Shown: piece after piece, positions 24,257-32,871 of the stretch
Layout of the letters: every line of letters begins with the position of its first letter
Position numbering within the stretch: the first letter of the stretch is position 1
From: Teretinema zuelzerae
GTDB lineage: Bacteria; Spirochaetota; Spirochaetia; Treponematales; Treponemataceae
Length of the DNA stretch: 64,000 bases
Assembly: GCF_021021555.1 (NCBI RefSeq)
Contig: NZ_JAINWA010000003.1
Coordinates: forward strand, 1,426,001 to 1,490,000
Direction: 5' to 3'
The notes under the pieces: generated by a model
Seen by the model: only the letters and a program-made list of their open reading frames with translations
Told to the model about the DNA's origin: nothing
The model's database searches: none
Translations under genes and position numbers: made by a program

Positions 24257-25733
24257 TCCGAATCCTTATGGAAAAGGTTGTGCCCGGTTCAGGAGCATTG
24301 TTCCGGATATCGATGATGTCCGGCTGGTCGAAAAAGACGCGAAGCCGGGTGATGACGTTAATCATGCCGATTCCCACCGAAGGCGGCTGGTCGCTCCCGA
24401 GAGGCTCCCCTTCGTAAAAGTAGGAACCATGCAGAAGACGATCCCGCGTCGAGCCTTCGATTCCTCTCCCGTTGTCCGAAACGTCAATGTACAGAATACC
24501 ATCTTCCCGAAATACCCGCAACGTAATTGTTCCGCCGGATTTCATGTCGCCGATGCCGTGCTTGATCGAGTTCTCGACCAAGGGCTGCAGCACCATGCTG
24601 GGAATGGGGATGTCGCGGGTGTCGCATTCGATGCTCTTTATATACGAGACGCGGTCGGCGAAGCGCACCTTCATGATGTACATGTAGTTGTCCACCAGCG
24701 CGATTTCTTCGTCCAGCATGCTGTCCTTGTCCATGTTCTGGATGTTGTAGCGGAAGAAATCGGCGGTTTTTTCGATGAAGGTGCAGGTGTCGTCGGCTCC
24801 TTCCATCATGGCGAGCTGGGCTCCGGCGTTCAGGGTATTGAAGAGGAAGTGCGGATTGATCTGCGACTGGAGAGTTTTGAGCTGGGCGTCCTTGTACAGC
24901 TCTCGCATCTCCATCTCCTGCCTTCGCAGGCGGTTTTCTATCTCGGCCTTCGTCTTGATCGTGTCTATGTACTCGCGGATGCTGACCGTCATGCGGTCGA
25001 AGGCGCGGCAAATGTTGCCCACCTCGTCCTGGGATTGGATGCCCAGCAAGTCTACGTCGAAATGCCCCTCGGCGACTTCGTTTGCCGCGCGGGAAAGCTC
25101 CACCAGAGGGCCGGTGATCCGGTCGATGAGAATGTACACCATCAGGAAATTCACCGCGATGACCAGCAGCAGAATCGCGATGCTCAGGATTTCGATCGTC
25201 TGCATTTCGCGGATGAGCCGGTTGTAGCCCGAAATATTCCGCCTGAAATAGCGGGCGTTCAAGTCGTTTACCGAGTCGGAAAGATAATCGTACACCCGGA
25301 GGGCGGCGGCGTAGTTGCGCGTATATTCCTGGACATTGTTGCCGCGCCGGGCGTAGACCGCCTTGTCCGCGTATTCCAGGAAGGACTCCATCAGCCGCTT
25401 CACCTTGTATTCAAGCAGCAGAATGGGATCGGAGGACAGGGTCACATTGAACTGAAGCGCGAGAGTGTCGAGCCGTCCTCTCCAGCCATAATAGTTTTCG
25501 ATGCTTTCGAAGGTGCGCAAGCTGATGTACTTTTCCATGCTCGATTCGACGGCGCCGAGGGCGGTTTGGAATTCGTCGAGATCGATATTCGTCTGGTACG
25601 CGTTGGTGATGGAGACGGCGATCGCGTTGAAGCTGAGGAAGCTGTACATGATGATGATGCCCATCAGCGCCGCGGTCAAAAAAAACGAGTACAGAAGACG
25701 GGCGCGGATGCTGGAGCTCCTGCGCGCCCTCAT
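24249..25733 (-). CDS. LytS/YesM-type sensor histidine kinase
   Basis: A 494-residue membrane kinase. Two transmembrane segments (about 12-36 and 181-202) enclose an extracytoplasmic helical domain; a HAMP linker follows (about 203-256). The phospho-acceptor is His295 in INPHFLFNTLN, the signature of the His_kinase family, followed by the ATPase domain with VLQPLVENSIKHGI and DNGRGI. The four-base overlap with the upstream sensor gene and eight-base overlap with the regulator gene make a tight signalling unit. The ligand is presumably presented by the adjacent binding-protein-like sensors. Confidence 0.9.
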   Translation of the reverse strand: MRARRSSSIRARLLYSFFLTAALMGIIIMYSFLSFNAIAVSITNAYQTNIDLDEFQTALGAVESSMEKYISLRTFESIENYYGWRGRLDTLALQFNVTLSSDPILLLEYKVKRLMESFLEYADKAVYARRGNNVQEYTRNYAAALRVYDYLSDSVNDLNARYFRRNISGYNRLIREMQTIEILSIAILLLVIAVNFLMVYILIDRITGPLVELSRAANEVAEGHFDVDLLGIQSQDEVGNICRAFDRMTVSIREYIDTIKTKAEIENRLRRQEMEMRELYKDAQLKTLQSQINPHFLFNTLNAGAQLAMMEGADDTCTFIEKTADFFRYNIQNMDKDSMLDEEIALVDNYMYIMKVRFADRVSYIKSIECDTRDIPIPSMVLQPLVENSIKHGIGDMKSGGTITLRVFREDGILYIDVSDNGRGIEGSTRDRLLHGSYFYEGEPLGSDQPPSVGIGMINVITRLRVFFDQPDIIDIRNNAPEPGTTFSIRIRNV

Positions 25734-26722
25734 TGACGGCTCCTCTCGAGAGAGTCGGCGGTTATCACGTGCAGGTCGGTGATGACGAAGTCGTTGGAAT
25801 GGCCGGTTTCAAGGTATTCGAGCATCGCGTCGGCGGCTTTCCGGCCCATCTGCCGGGCGTCTACCGCGACTACGGCCTGGATGATTCCCTTTCTGACGTA
25901 ATCAAGAATCTCGCGGCTTTCCCGGAAGGCGATGATGGAAATGCGGGAGCTTTGATTGAGCTCGATGACGGCTTGCGTGGCAAGGACGGTGTCCTCCGCG
26001 GTCAAACACAGGATTACGTCCAGATCAGGATCGTTGAGGATGCGGTGGCGCAGGAATTCGTCCCGGCTCATGTCCTTCATGGAGTTCCGGTCCAGAGCCG
26101 TCACTCTGATCTCCGGATAGGAGGACACCGCGTCCTGGATGGCGGACAGCATGATGCTCTCCGACGACCGTACGGATTCCTCGTCCAGAAGCACCAGGGC
26201 GTGGCCGGTCGCGCCTCCGCAGGTGTATACGAGGCCGCCGAGCAGGTTGCCGAGGGCGTAGCGCGAAACGCCGACGAAGGATTGGCGGTTCGCGGGAAAG
26301 GCGTCGTTTTCAAGCGATATGACGGGAATGCCCCGGAGAGCGGCTATTTCCAGAGCCTGAAGGGATTCCTCGCGATCGTCCACAAAAGCGAGGATTCCGT
26401 TCGGGCGGGCGGCGACCGCGTATTGGAGATATTCGTCGGTATCTTTTCTGTCGGCGTCCAGGGCAGGCCCGACGAGCTCCACCACCGCGTCCCGCTCCGA
26501 GCAGATTTCAAGCGCGCCGGCGAAAACCTCCTGCCAGAACGGCGAATCGATCCGCTCTCCTATCATGACGAGGTGCCAGCGCATGGGCTCTCCCGGATCG
26601 ATTTTTCCGATGGCCGCGGCGCCGGAAGCGACTCTCAGCAGCAGAAAGGACGAATAGAGGATGAGCCAGAAGGTGGCGATGAGAAGCACTATGAACAGGA
26701 CGGTGGAACGCCGTACGCGCAT
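25730..26722 (-). CDS. Membrane-anchored sugar-binding sensor protein
   Basis: A 330-residue protein with an N-terminal membrane anchor (about residues 8-30) and a LacI/RbsB-like class-I binding fold facing outside, including LVMIGERIDSPFW, GIPVISLEND and a hinge segment VVAVDARQMGRKAADAM. Most residues match the sensing, not transport, kind of binding protein: it stays tethered and sits upstream of, and overlapping, the histidine kinase gene. The start is taken at ATG 26722, two bases after the stop of the upstream gene. Ligand unknown. Confidence 0.75.
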   Translation of the reverse strand: MRVRRSTVLFIVLLIATFWLILYSSFLLLRVASGAAAIGKIDPGEPMRWHLVMIGERIDSPFWQEVFAGALEICSERDAVVELVGPALDADRKDTDEYLQYAVAARPNGILAFVDDREESLQALEIAALRGIPVISLENDAFPANRQSFVGVSRYALGNLLGGLVYTCGGATGHALVLLDEESVRSSESIMLSAIQDAVSSYPEIRVTALDRNSMKDMSRDEFLRHRILNDPDLDVILCLTAEDTVLATQAVIELNQSSRISIIAFRESREILDYVRKGIIQAVVAVDARQMGRKAADAMLEYLETGHSNDFVITDLHVITADSLERSRQ

Positions 26723-26724
26723 GG

Positions 26725-28323
26725 TCAGTCGAACTCCAGAAAATCGATAAAAAGGGCGTTGAAGCGCTCGTTTCCGCCCAGCGGAACGGGGACGCTTTTT
26801 TCCAGTATAGCATTGAATCGATCGGCCGGGTTGTCTCCGATTGCGGCAAGCCTCGCGCCGCTCAGGGACGCGTTGCCGGCAGGAATTATTCTGCCGCGGC
26901 ACTCGCGGGGAATCAGAGAAACGCGGAGGGCGGACTCTTCCTTTAAAAATGTCCCGAAGCCGCCGGCGAGATAGACGCGCTCAAGATCTGCGGCTGAGAG
27001 GCCGGCTTCTTCAAGCAAGATTCCGATCCCCGCGCGGACCGCGGCCCGGGCGAGCTGAAGCTCCCGGACGTCCCCGGAGGACAGGGACAGAGCAGAGCCG
27101 CCGCCCAACAAAACTCCGCCGGCGCAGGCGGGAGCGAGGGAGCCGTCGGGGCGCACCAGGCCGGCGTCGAGGGCGCAGGCGAGAAAATCGACGAGGCCCG
27201 AGCCGCAAAGCCCCGGCGGAGGAGGAAGTTCCGCGCCGGCGGGAAAAGAGCCCGCCCGTTTCCACGCGAAGCGGCTCCCATCCAGGCGCACCTCCGCGAC
27301 AGATTCGGGAACGGCCGCGACGCCGCAGGAAATACGCCCTCCCTCGAACGCCGGTCCCGCCGCCGCGGACGCGCAGAGAAAGCGGCCGCCGGAGGCCAGA
27401 ACCATTTCCGCATTCGTTCCCAGATCGAGAAACAGAGAGGGAGGACCGTCCGGGTCGAGCCCGGCGGCTGCAAGTCCCGCGACGATGTCCCCGCCGATAA
27501 AGGCTGAAAGGCAGGGAACAAAAGTAACGGCGCAGTCCTCGGCATATTCCGAAGGAAGGCCGGGAAATAGCGCGCGGGCGGGAAGATCGGGAAAGGAGAG
27601 GGCCGCGGGAACAAAGGGAGAAACGCCCAGACCCCGGGCGTCGAGGCCGAGCAGGATGTGAGTCATCGCGGTATTCGCCGCAATCCCTATTTTCACGATT
27701 CCGCCTTCGGCCACATCGATTTTTTGCAGCAGGCGGCCGAAGGATTTTTCAAGATCCGCGGCGAGGGATGCCTTCATCGAAGCGGCGGCATCGACTCCTT
27801 CCCCTCCCGCCCGGGAGAGCGCTTCGATGCGGGAAAGCACGTCGGCGCCCCATTTCCGCTGAGGATTCACGAAAGAATCCGAAGCGATCGGCTTGCGGGC
27901 GCCTCTATCAAGCAATTCTGTAACGATAGTCGTCGTTCCGACATCGACCGCGACGGCAAAACGGGAAATTTCCGGCAGCTCGGATTCAGCGGACGCTGCT
28001 CTGTCCCCATCAGGTTCGGGGCACCCCGATCTCAGGGCCATGTCGGCTATGCCGGACTCGTCGATTTCCGGAATTTCGACAGCGAAACGCCCGGCCGGTA
28101 CGCACAGGCAGGAAAGGCGCCACCCGGAGGCAAGCTCCTCTGCCGAGAAGCGCTGAAGATCGGCGGAGGAAGGAGGCGGCAGGGCCGATGACCCGGCAAG
28201 TTTGACGCGGCATGACCCGCATACGCCGGCGCCGCCGCAGCGGGCAGGAGGCGCATCAGGGCCGAGCAGGGCGCGAAGCGTCGAGCGGCCGTCGCCGTCT
28301 ATGAAAAGGGTCTTCGATTTCAC
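26725..28323 (-). CDS. Ferredoxin-ASKHA protein, RACo-like (DUF4445 type)
   Basis: A 532-residue protein. The N-terminus holds a plant-type [2Fe-2S] site with Cys29, Cys35, Cys38 and a distal Cys72/74. After a linker comes an ASKHA actin-fold ATPase with VAVDVGTTTIVTEL, LFLDLGTNAEMVL and VYLAGGFGTFL. This is the layout of RACo proteins, which reduce the cobalt of corrinoid proteins in an ATP-driven step. No corrinoid protein or methyltransferase is in the window. It overlaps the PrsW-like gene by four bases and runs two bases short of the sugar-sensor start, so co-expression with sugar sensing is evident but unexplained. Confidence 0.82.
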   Translation of the reverse strand: MKSKTLFIDGDGRSTLRALLGPDAPPARCGGAGVCGSCRVKLAGSSALPPPSSADLQRFSAEELASGWRLSCLCVPAGRFAVEIPEIDESGIADMALRSGCPEPDGDRAASAESELPEISRFAVAVDVGTTTIVTELLDRGARKPIASDSFVNPQRKWGADVLSRIEALSRAGGEGVDAAASMKASLAADLEKSFGRLLQKIDVAEGGIVKIGIAANTAMTHILLGLDARGLGVSPFVPAALSFPDLPARALFPGLPSEYAEDCAVTFVPCLSAFIGGDIVAGLAAAGLDPDGPPSLFLDLGTNAEMVLASGGRFLCASAAAGPAFEGGRISCGVAAVPESVAEVRLDGSRFAWKRAGSFPAGAELPPPPGLCGSGLVDFLACALDAGLVRPDGSLAPACAGGVLLGGGSALSLSSGDVRELQLARAAVRAGIGILLEEAGLSAADLERVYLAGGFGTFLKEESALRVSLIPRECRGRIIPAGNASLSGARLAAIGDNPADRFNAILEKSVPVPLGGNERFNALFIDFLEFD

Positions 28324-28973
28324 TCGCCGATCTCCCGATCAAGGCCGCCAGAGGCAGAGACCCTGCGCGCGCGAAATGCGGCGAGCCAGGCGAGCATAAT
28401 GAGAAAAAGCTGAAACGCCAAAGCCGCGCGGCCGAACCCGGCAGCGAAGGAATAGGCTCCGTGGATGGAAACCGCCGCGGCGAAGCAAAGAAGGCCGGGC
28501 GTTTTTCCGGGAGACAGGGCGCGCGAGGCAAGGAGACCGCAGGCGATATGAAGGGGAAGAGCGGTGAACAGCCGTATAAGCTCGACTCCCGGATACAAAA
28601 GACCGTAGGCAAGGGTTTCAAACGCGGCGAAAGAGGAAGAAACCAACAGAGCCGCGGTCCAGGGATTCTCGTCCCTTCGGCGTCCGCGGCTGCCTGATGC
28701 CCGTAGAACGACGTAAAGCCCGAACAACTTGCAGGTTTCTTCTATAAATGAAGCGGTAATAAAGGCGCGGAAAAAGGGAGAGCTGATACCTGAAACGGCA
28801 GGACCGAAAGAAGAGAGAGCGCTTTGCAGCAGGGATGCCGCGGCAACCATGGCGAGAGCCGCGAGAACGCCGCCGATTCCCCGGGACAGGCTCATCAGAT
28901 TCCGACTTCTCAGAACGGCGATAATCAGGAATACAGGGAAAAAGACAGCAAGGAAGAGAATGAAAACGGCCAT
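28320..28973 (-). CDS. PrsW-like intramembrane metalloprotease
   Basis: A 217-residue polytopic membrane protein with about seven hydrophobic segments. It has the PrsW/CPBP-type sites: the EExxK motif at Glu78-Glu79-x-x-Lys82 in a membrane helix, Glu119 in FAAFETLAY, and His142 and His171 in later helices, together able to bind zinc. PrsW cleaves an anti-sigma factor in other bacteria; the substrate here is unknown. First gene of the leftward sensory operon, overlapping the RACo-like gene by four bases. Confidence 0.65.
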   Translation of the reverse strand: MAVFILFLAVFFPVFLIIAVLRSRNLMSLSRGIGGVLAALAMVAAASLLQSALSSFGPAVSGISSPFFRAFITASFIEETCKLFGLYVVLRASGSRGRRRDENPWTAALLVSSSFAAFETLAYGLLYPGVELIRLFTALPLHIACGLLASRALSPGKTPGLLCFAAAVSIHGAYSFAAGFGRAALAFQLFLIMLAWLAAFRARRVSASGGLDREIGE

Positions 28974-29038
28974 AATTAAAAAAAGGATATCCGGTGAATC
29001 TCTTTATTACAAGCTGTTTTTACGGTATAGTCCACGCG

Positions 29039-29575
29039 ATGAAAGACTACGCCCACATCGTCCTGATGGGAATGAAGCATACCGGAAAAAGCACCGTCGG
29101 CGCCCTGCTTGCGGAGAAACTCGGCCGCTCGTTCCGGGACGCAGACACGGTGATTGCCGAACTCGCAGGCCTTTCTCCCCGCGCCCTCTACGACCAGGGA
29201 GGAGCCGACCTCATGCAAAAATGGGAGACCGAGGCTTGCCGCGAGCTGGCGAAAACGGCAGAAGCGCTGGTTATCGCGACCGGCGGAGGCCTTTCGGACA
29301 ATGCGGATGCCGCCGAAATCCTTTCCGGGCGGAGTTTGATGATCTGGCTGGATACGCCGTTTCACCTCCTTTTTTCCCGGATCGCAGCGAGCGCGGAACG
29401 GGACGGACGGCTTCCCAAATTCCTGGAAGGCCCGAATCCCGAACTCCTGTTTCAGGAACTTTTTTCCCGACGTTCGGGAATCTATGCTACAATGGCTGAT
29501 GTGGTAATACATACGGGGGCACGGATGCCGCCGGAGATCGTCAACGAAATAATGGATTATATCAGCAATGAGTAG
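29039..29575 (+). CDS. aroK: Shikimate kinase
   Basis: Phosphorylates shikimate at the 3-OH in aromatic amino-acid synthesis; 178 residues, standard length. P-loop GMKHTGKST (residues 11-19), the shikimate-binding DAD segment in FRDADTVIAE, the GGGL loop (ATGGGLSDN) and a lid region are all present. The start is taken at 29039, where a TATAGT -10 box ends seven bases upstream, implying a leaderless message. An in-frame GTG at 28994 with AGGA upstream would add 15 unconserved residues. The gene's last eight bases overlap the next reading frame. Confidence 0.87.
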   Translation: MKDYAHIVLMGMKHTGKSTVGALLAEKLGRSFRDADTVIAELAGLSPRALYDQGGADLMQKWETEACRELAKTAEALVIATGGGLSDNADAAEILSGRSLMIWLDTPFHLLFSRIAASAERDGRLPKFLEGPNPELLFQELFSRRSGIYATMADVVIHTGARMPPEIVNEIMDYISNE

Positions 29576-31679
29576 AGAGAGCATTTTTATAGTCGAAGAC
29601 GAGCGGATTATTGCAATGGATTTGCAGCATCGGCTTGAACGCATGGGCTACAGGGTGTGCGGCTCGGCCTCGGACGCGAACGCGGCCATCCTGGGAATCA
29701 GGGACTTGAAGCCCGATCTCGTTCTCATGGACATCGTTCTCCAGGGGCCTATAGACGGAATCGAAATCGCCCTGACAATTAAAAACGAACTCCGGATACC
29801 GGTAATATTCCTTTCAGCCTATACCGACAACGCAACGATCGATCGTGCCAAAGAAGCCGGTCCGATGGGCTTCATCCTGAAGCCGTTCAAAGAGCGGGAG
29901 CTCGCGACCGTCATCGAAATGGCTCTCTTCAAAAGCCGCGCGGACAACCGCATCAGGGAGAACGAACAGCTTTTTTCCGCGATATTAAAATCCACCACCG
30001 ACGCGATACTCGTCGTGGATCAAGAGAAGCGCATCGTATTTCTCAACCCGGAAGCCCAGGAAATTCTGGAGACGACGGAAGAAGACGCGCGGACAAAGCG
30101 GGTCGAAGATTTCTTCACTCTATCTGAAATGGAATCGGGAGAACCCTTTCCCCTGCCTACTCTCTCGGAAAACCGCAAAGTCCTGAAAATCAGGAATCTC
30201 CGCCTCACCAACCGGAACAACAATTCCTATGTCGTCGAAATGACCCTGAACCACGAACTTTCCCCGGAAAGCGGTGCGAAAGGTTCGCAATCCGACGGTT
30301 CTGCGGGAGGAACATCCATTCTCTCGTTCAAGGACATCTCGCGGCTTCATGAAATGACGGACGCTATCAAGTACCAAAGCAGCCACGACACGCTCACCGG
30401 TCTTTTGAACCGGAACGAGATCGCGCTTCGCCTCAACGAAGCGATTTCCAGCCCCGGAGCAAGGGCGAAGCCCGCGGAAGTCCTGTTCATCGATATCGAC
30501 CATTTCAGGGTCGTAAACGATTCCTGCGGAACCCAGGCCGGCGACCGGCTGCTTCAGGAAACAGCCCAGCGGATCAGGGCCTTCATGGGCGCGCAGGATT
30601 ACGCCGCTCGCTGCAGCGGAGACGATTTCATACTCGTCCACTTTCCCGATCCGGATAACCCTGAACGCTTGGGATCGGTCGCGCGCGACACCGTCGACAT
30701 CGCGCAAGGCCTCATCATGGAAACGCGAAAAGACCTTTTCAGATGGAACGGAAAGGAATATCCGATCAGCCTGAGCATCGCAATCGTTCCCCTCGACGGA
30801 ACATTCCATACCGAACACGACGTCATGATCGCCGGAACGCAGACGGTGTACAACACCCACGAATCCGGAGGAAACCACTATTCGGTGTTCTCCCAGGGAT
30901 CTACCCAGATTAAGGCGCGCGCATCGATCAGCGAATGGATCACGCGCATTCACGAAGCGCTCCGGGAAAACCGCTTCCGCCTCTTTTACCAGCCGATTCT
31001 CCCCCTCGAAGCGACGAACACGCAGCACAAACTGGAGATTCTCATCAGGATGATCGGAGTCGACGGCGAGATAATCCAGCCGGGCGAGTTCATACCGATC
31101 GCCGAACATTACAATCTCATGCCCGCGATCGACCGATGGGTAATCAGGGAAAGCTTCGCCGCCGTCGCGAGAATCCAGAAAGCAAACGGACCGCTGGCGA
31201 AGTCGATCTTCTGCATCAACCTGTCGGGATCGTCCCTTCTGGACGAAAGCATCATCGGCTACATCATGGAAAACGCGGAGGAAACGGGAGTATCCCCGGA
31301 GTGCATCTGCCTGGAAGTCACTGAGACCAGCGCGATATTGAATCTCGGTTCGGCGTCCCGCTTCATCACCATGCTCAAGGAACAGGGTTTCACCTTCGCC
31401 CTCGACGATTTCGGCTCGGGATTTTCATCCTTCAACTATCTCAAGAATCTGCCGGTCGACTATCTCAAGATCGACGGCTGCTTCATCCGCAACATGGACA
31501 GGGACGAGGTGGACTACACGATGGTCCAGGCCATTTCCAGCATGTGCAAGGTTTTGGGGTTGAAGACGATCGGAGAATTCGCGGAAAACGACACCATCAT
31601 CGGACAGCTCAGGACTATCGGCGTGGACTACGCCCAGGGATACGGCATTTCAAAGCCGGTGCCCCTGGAAGAAGCCTGA
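29568..31679 (+). CDS. Response regulator with PAS, degenerate GGDEF and EAL domains
   Basis: A 703-residue c-di-GMP-signalling protein. Receiver domain (5-120; Asp55), PAS (about 131-245), a GGDEF domain whose signature is SGDDF (350-354) instead of GG[D/E]EF, so probably inactive or GTP-sensing, and a C-terminal EAL domain (about 455-700) with EILIR (490-494), CINLSG, CLEVTET, DDFGSG, YLKIDG and DYAQGYG. All metal and substrate residues appear present, so phosphodiesterase activity is likely, driven by phosphorylation of the receiver. The start overlaps the aroK stop, giving an odd but tight pairing with a metabolic gene. No partner kinase is adjacent. Confidence 0.85.
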   Translation: MSRESIFIVEDERIIAMDLQHRLERMGYRVCGSASDANAAILGIRDLKPDLVLMDIVLQGPIDGIEIALTIKNELRIPVIFLSAYTDNATIDRAKEAGPMGFILKPFKERELATVIEMALFKSRADNRIRENEQLFSAILKSTTDAILVVDQEKRIVFLNPEAQEILETTEEDARTKRVEDFFTLSEMESGEPFPLPTLSENRKVLKIRNLRLTNRNNNSYVVEMTLNHELSPESGAKGSQSDGSAGGTSILSFKDISRLHEMTDAIKYQSSHDTLTGLLNRNEIALRLNEAISSPGARAKPAEVLFIDIDHFRVVNDSCGTQAGDRLLQETAQRIRAFMGAQDYAARCSGDDFILVHFPDPDNPERLGSVARDTVDIAQGLIMETRKDLFRWNGKEYPISLSIAIVPLDGTFHTEHDVMIAGTQTVYNTHESGGNHYSVFSQGSTQIKARASISEWITRIHEALRENRFRLFYQPILPLEATNTQHKLEILIRMIGVDGEIIQPGEFIPIAEHYNLMPAIDRWVIRESFAAVARIQKANGPLAKSIFCINLSGSSLLDESIIGYIMENAEETGVSPECICLEVTETSAILNLGSASRFITMLKEQGFTFALDDFGSGFSSFNYLKNLPVDYLKIDGCFIRNMDRDEVDYTMVQAISSMCKVLGLKTIGEFAENDTIIGQLRTIGVDYAQGYGISKPVPLEEA

Positions 31680-31698
31680 AAATCCGGCAACGCCTGCA

Positions 31699-32784
31699 TC
31701 AATCTCCCAGACAGGTTCCCACATCCCGCGCCGTTTCGATCATGCGGTGATCGACCGGGACCGATTTAATCCGGTTCGCGACGTTCTCTAGCGGCACCCC
31801 GACAAGGCGATTATCCTGAAGGGCGACCATCTTTCCGTAATTGCCCTCGGCAAGCATGTTCGCCGCGGCCGTTCCGAACTGGGACGCGAGAACGCGGTCG
31901 AAGGCTACGGGAGTGCCTCCCCGCTGCAGGTATCCCAGAACCGTAACCCTTGATTCAAGACCGGTCGCGTCCTGGATTTCGCGCGCGACGCGGTATCCGA
32001 TCGAGCCGGACATCTGCTCGCGGGCCTTTTTGAAAGCTTTTTTATCAAGCCGCGACTCCTCCACCGAGCGGGCGCCTTCGGCGACCACGACGATGGAAAA
32101 GGTCTTTCCCGCCCGTCCGCGGTTTTCCAGATGGCGGGCGATGCTCTCGATGTCGTAGGGAATCTCGGGCAAGAGGACGACGTCTCCGCCGCCGGCTACT
32201 CCGGAATACAAACTCAGCCAGCCGGCTTTATGTCCCATCACCTCGATGACCATCACCCGGTTATGGCTGGAAGCGGTCGAATGCAGGCGGTCGATGGCGT
32301 CGGTTGCGACGGTGAGGGCGGTGTGAAAGCCGAAGGTGATGTCGGTTTCCACGATGTCGTTGTCGATCGTCTTGGGAAGGCCGATTACATTGAGGCCTTC
32401 CTTCGCCAGCAGAGAGGCGGTCGTGTTCGTGCCGTTTCCGCCGAGCGTTACAAGGCAGTCGAGCTTGTTTTTCTTGTACGTGTCGATGATCATTTCAACG
32501 GCGCAGGGGCCGGTTCCCTCGCACCAGTTTTTGTCTTTGAACGGTTTTTCACGCGAAGTTCCCAGAATGGTGCCCCCCTGGGCGAGAATGCCTGAAAATT
32601 CGGAGGGATTCAGGACGCGGGACTTGTTCTCGATTAAACCGCGGTACCCATGCTCGAAACCGATGACCTTCATGCCGTAAATATCGATGGCGGTCCGGCA
32701 CACGCCCCTGATGGCGGCGTTCAAACCCGGAGCGTCTCCGCCCGATGTCAAGATACCGCATATTTTGGTCACTGATTTTTGCAT
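31699..32784 (-). CDS. pfkA: 6-phosphofructokinase
   Basis: Glycolytic fructose 6-phosphate kinase, 361 residues. The substrate-binding motif is PKTIDND (137-143), and the phosphate donor site reads GGNGT (115-119). A Gly in the fourth place predicts ATP as donor rather than pyrophosphate (which needs GGDD/GGED), while the Lys in PKTIDND is the group III variant seen in actinobacterial ATP-PFKs (GGEGT). Asn in place of Asp/Glu at the third position of the motif is unusual. The start at 32784 has GGGGGA eight bases upstream. It converges on the EAL gene and is divergent from the DUF4015-type gene across 87 bases. Confidence 0.88.
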   Translation of the reverse strand: MQKSVTKICGILTSGGDAPGLNAAIRGVCRTAIDIYGMKVIGFEHGYRGLIENKSRVLNPSEFSGILAQGGTILGTSREKPFKDKNWCEGTGPCAVEMIIDTYKKNKLDCLVTLGGNGTNTTASLLAKEGLNVIGLPKTIDNDIVETDITFGFHTALTVATDAIDRLHSTASSHNRVMVIEVMGHKAGWLSLYSGVAGGGDVVLLPEIPYDIESIARHLENRGRAGKTFSIVVVAEGARSVEESRLDKKAFKKAREQMSGSIGYRVAREIQDATGLESRVTVLGYLQRGGTPVAFDRVLASQFGTAAANMLAEGNYGKMVALQDNRLVGVPLENVANRIKSVPVDHRMIETARDVGTCLGD

Positions 32785-32871
32785 CCGACGTTCCCCCTTG
32801 GTTCCAGTCACAGCGTAAACCGGATCGCAGGCTTTTTCAATACGAAAATATCTGGTATCCTCTTTACCGAT

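Noticed and set aside
23922-25736. 604-codon open frame opposite the sensor kinase
   Set aside because: Shadow of the kinase and regulator genes; no recognisable domain.
28994-29038. GTG start for shikimate kinase
   Set aside because: Adds 15 residues not expected in the family and runs through a plausible -10 box, though AGGA upstream makes it possible.
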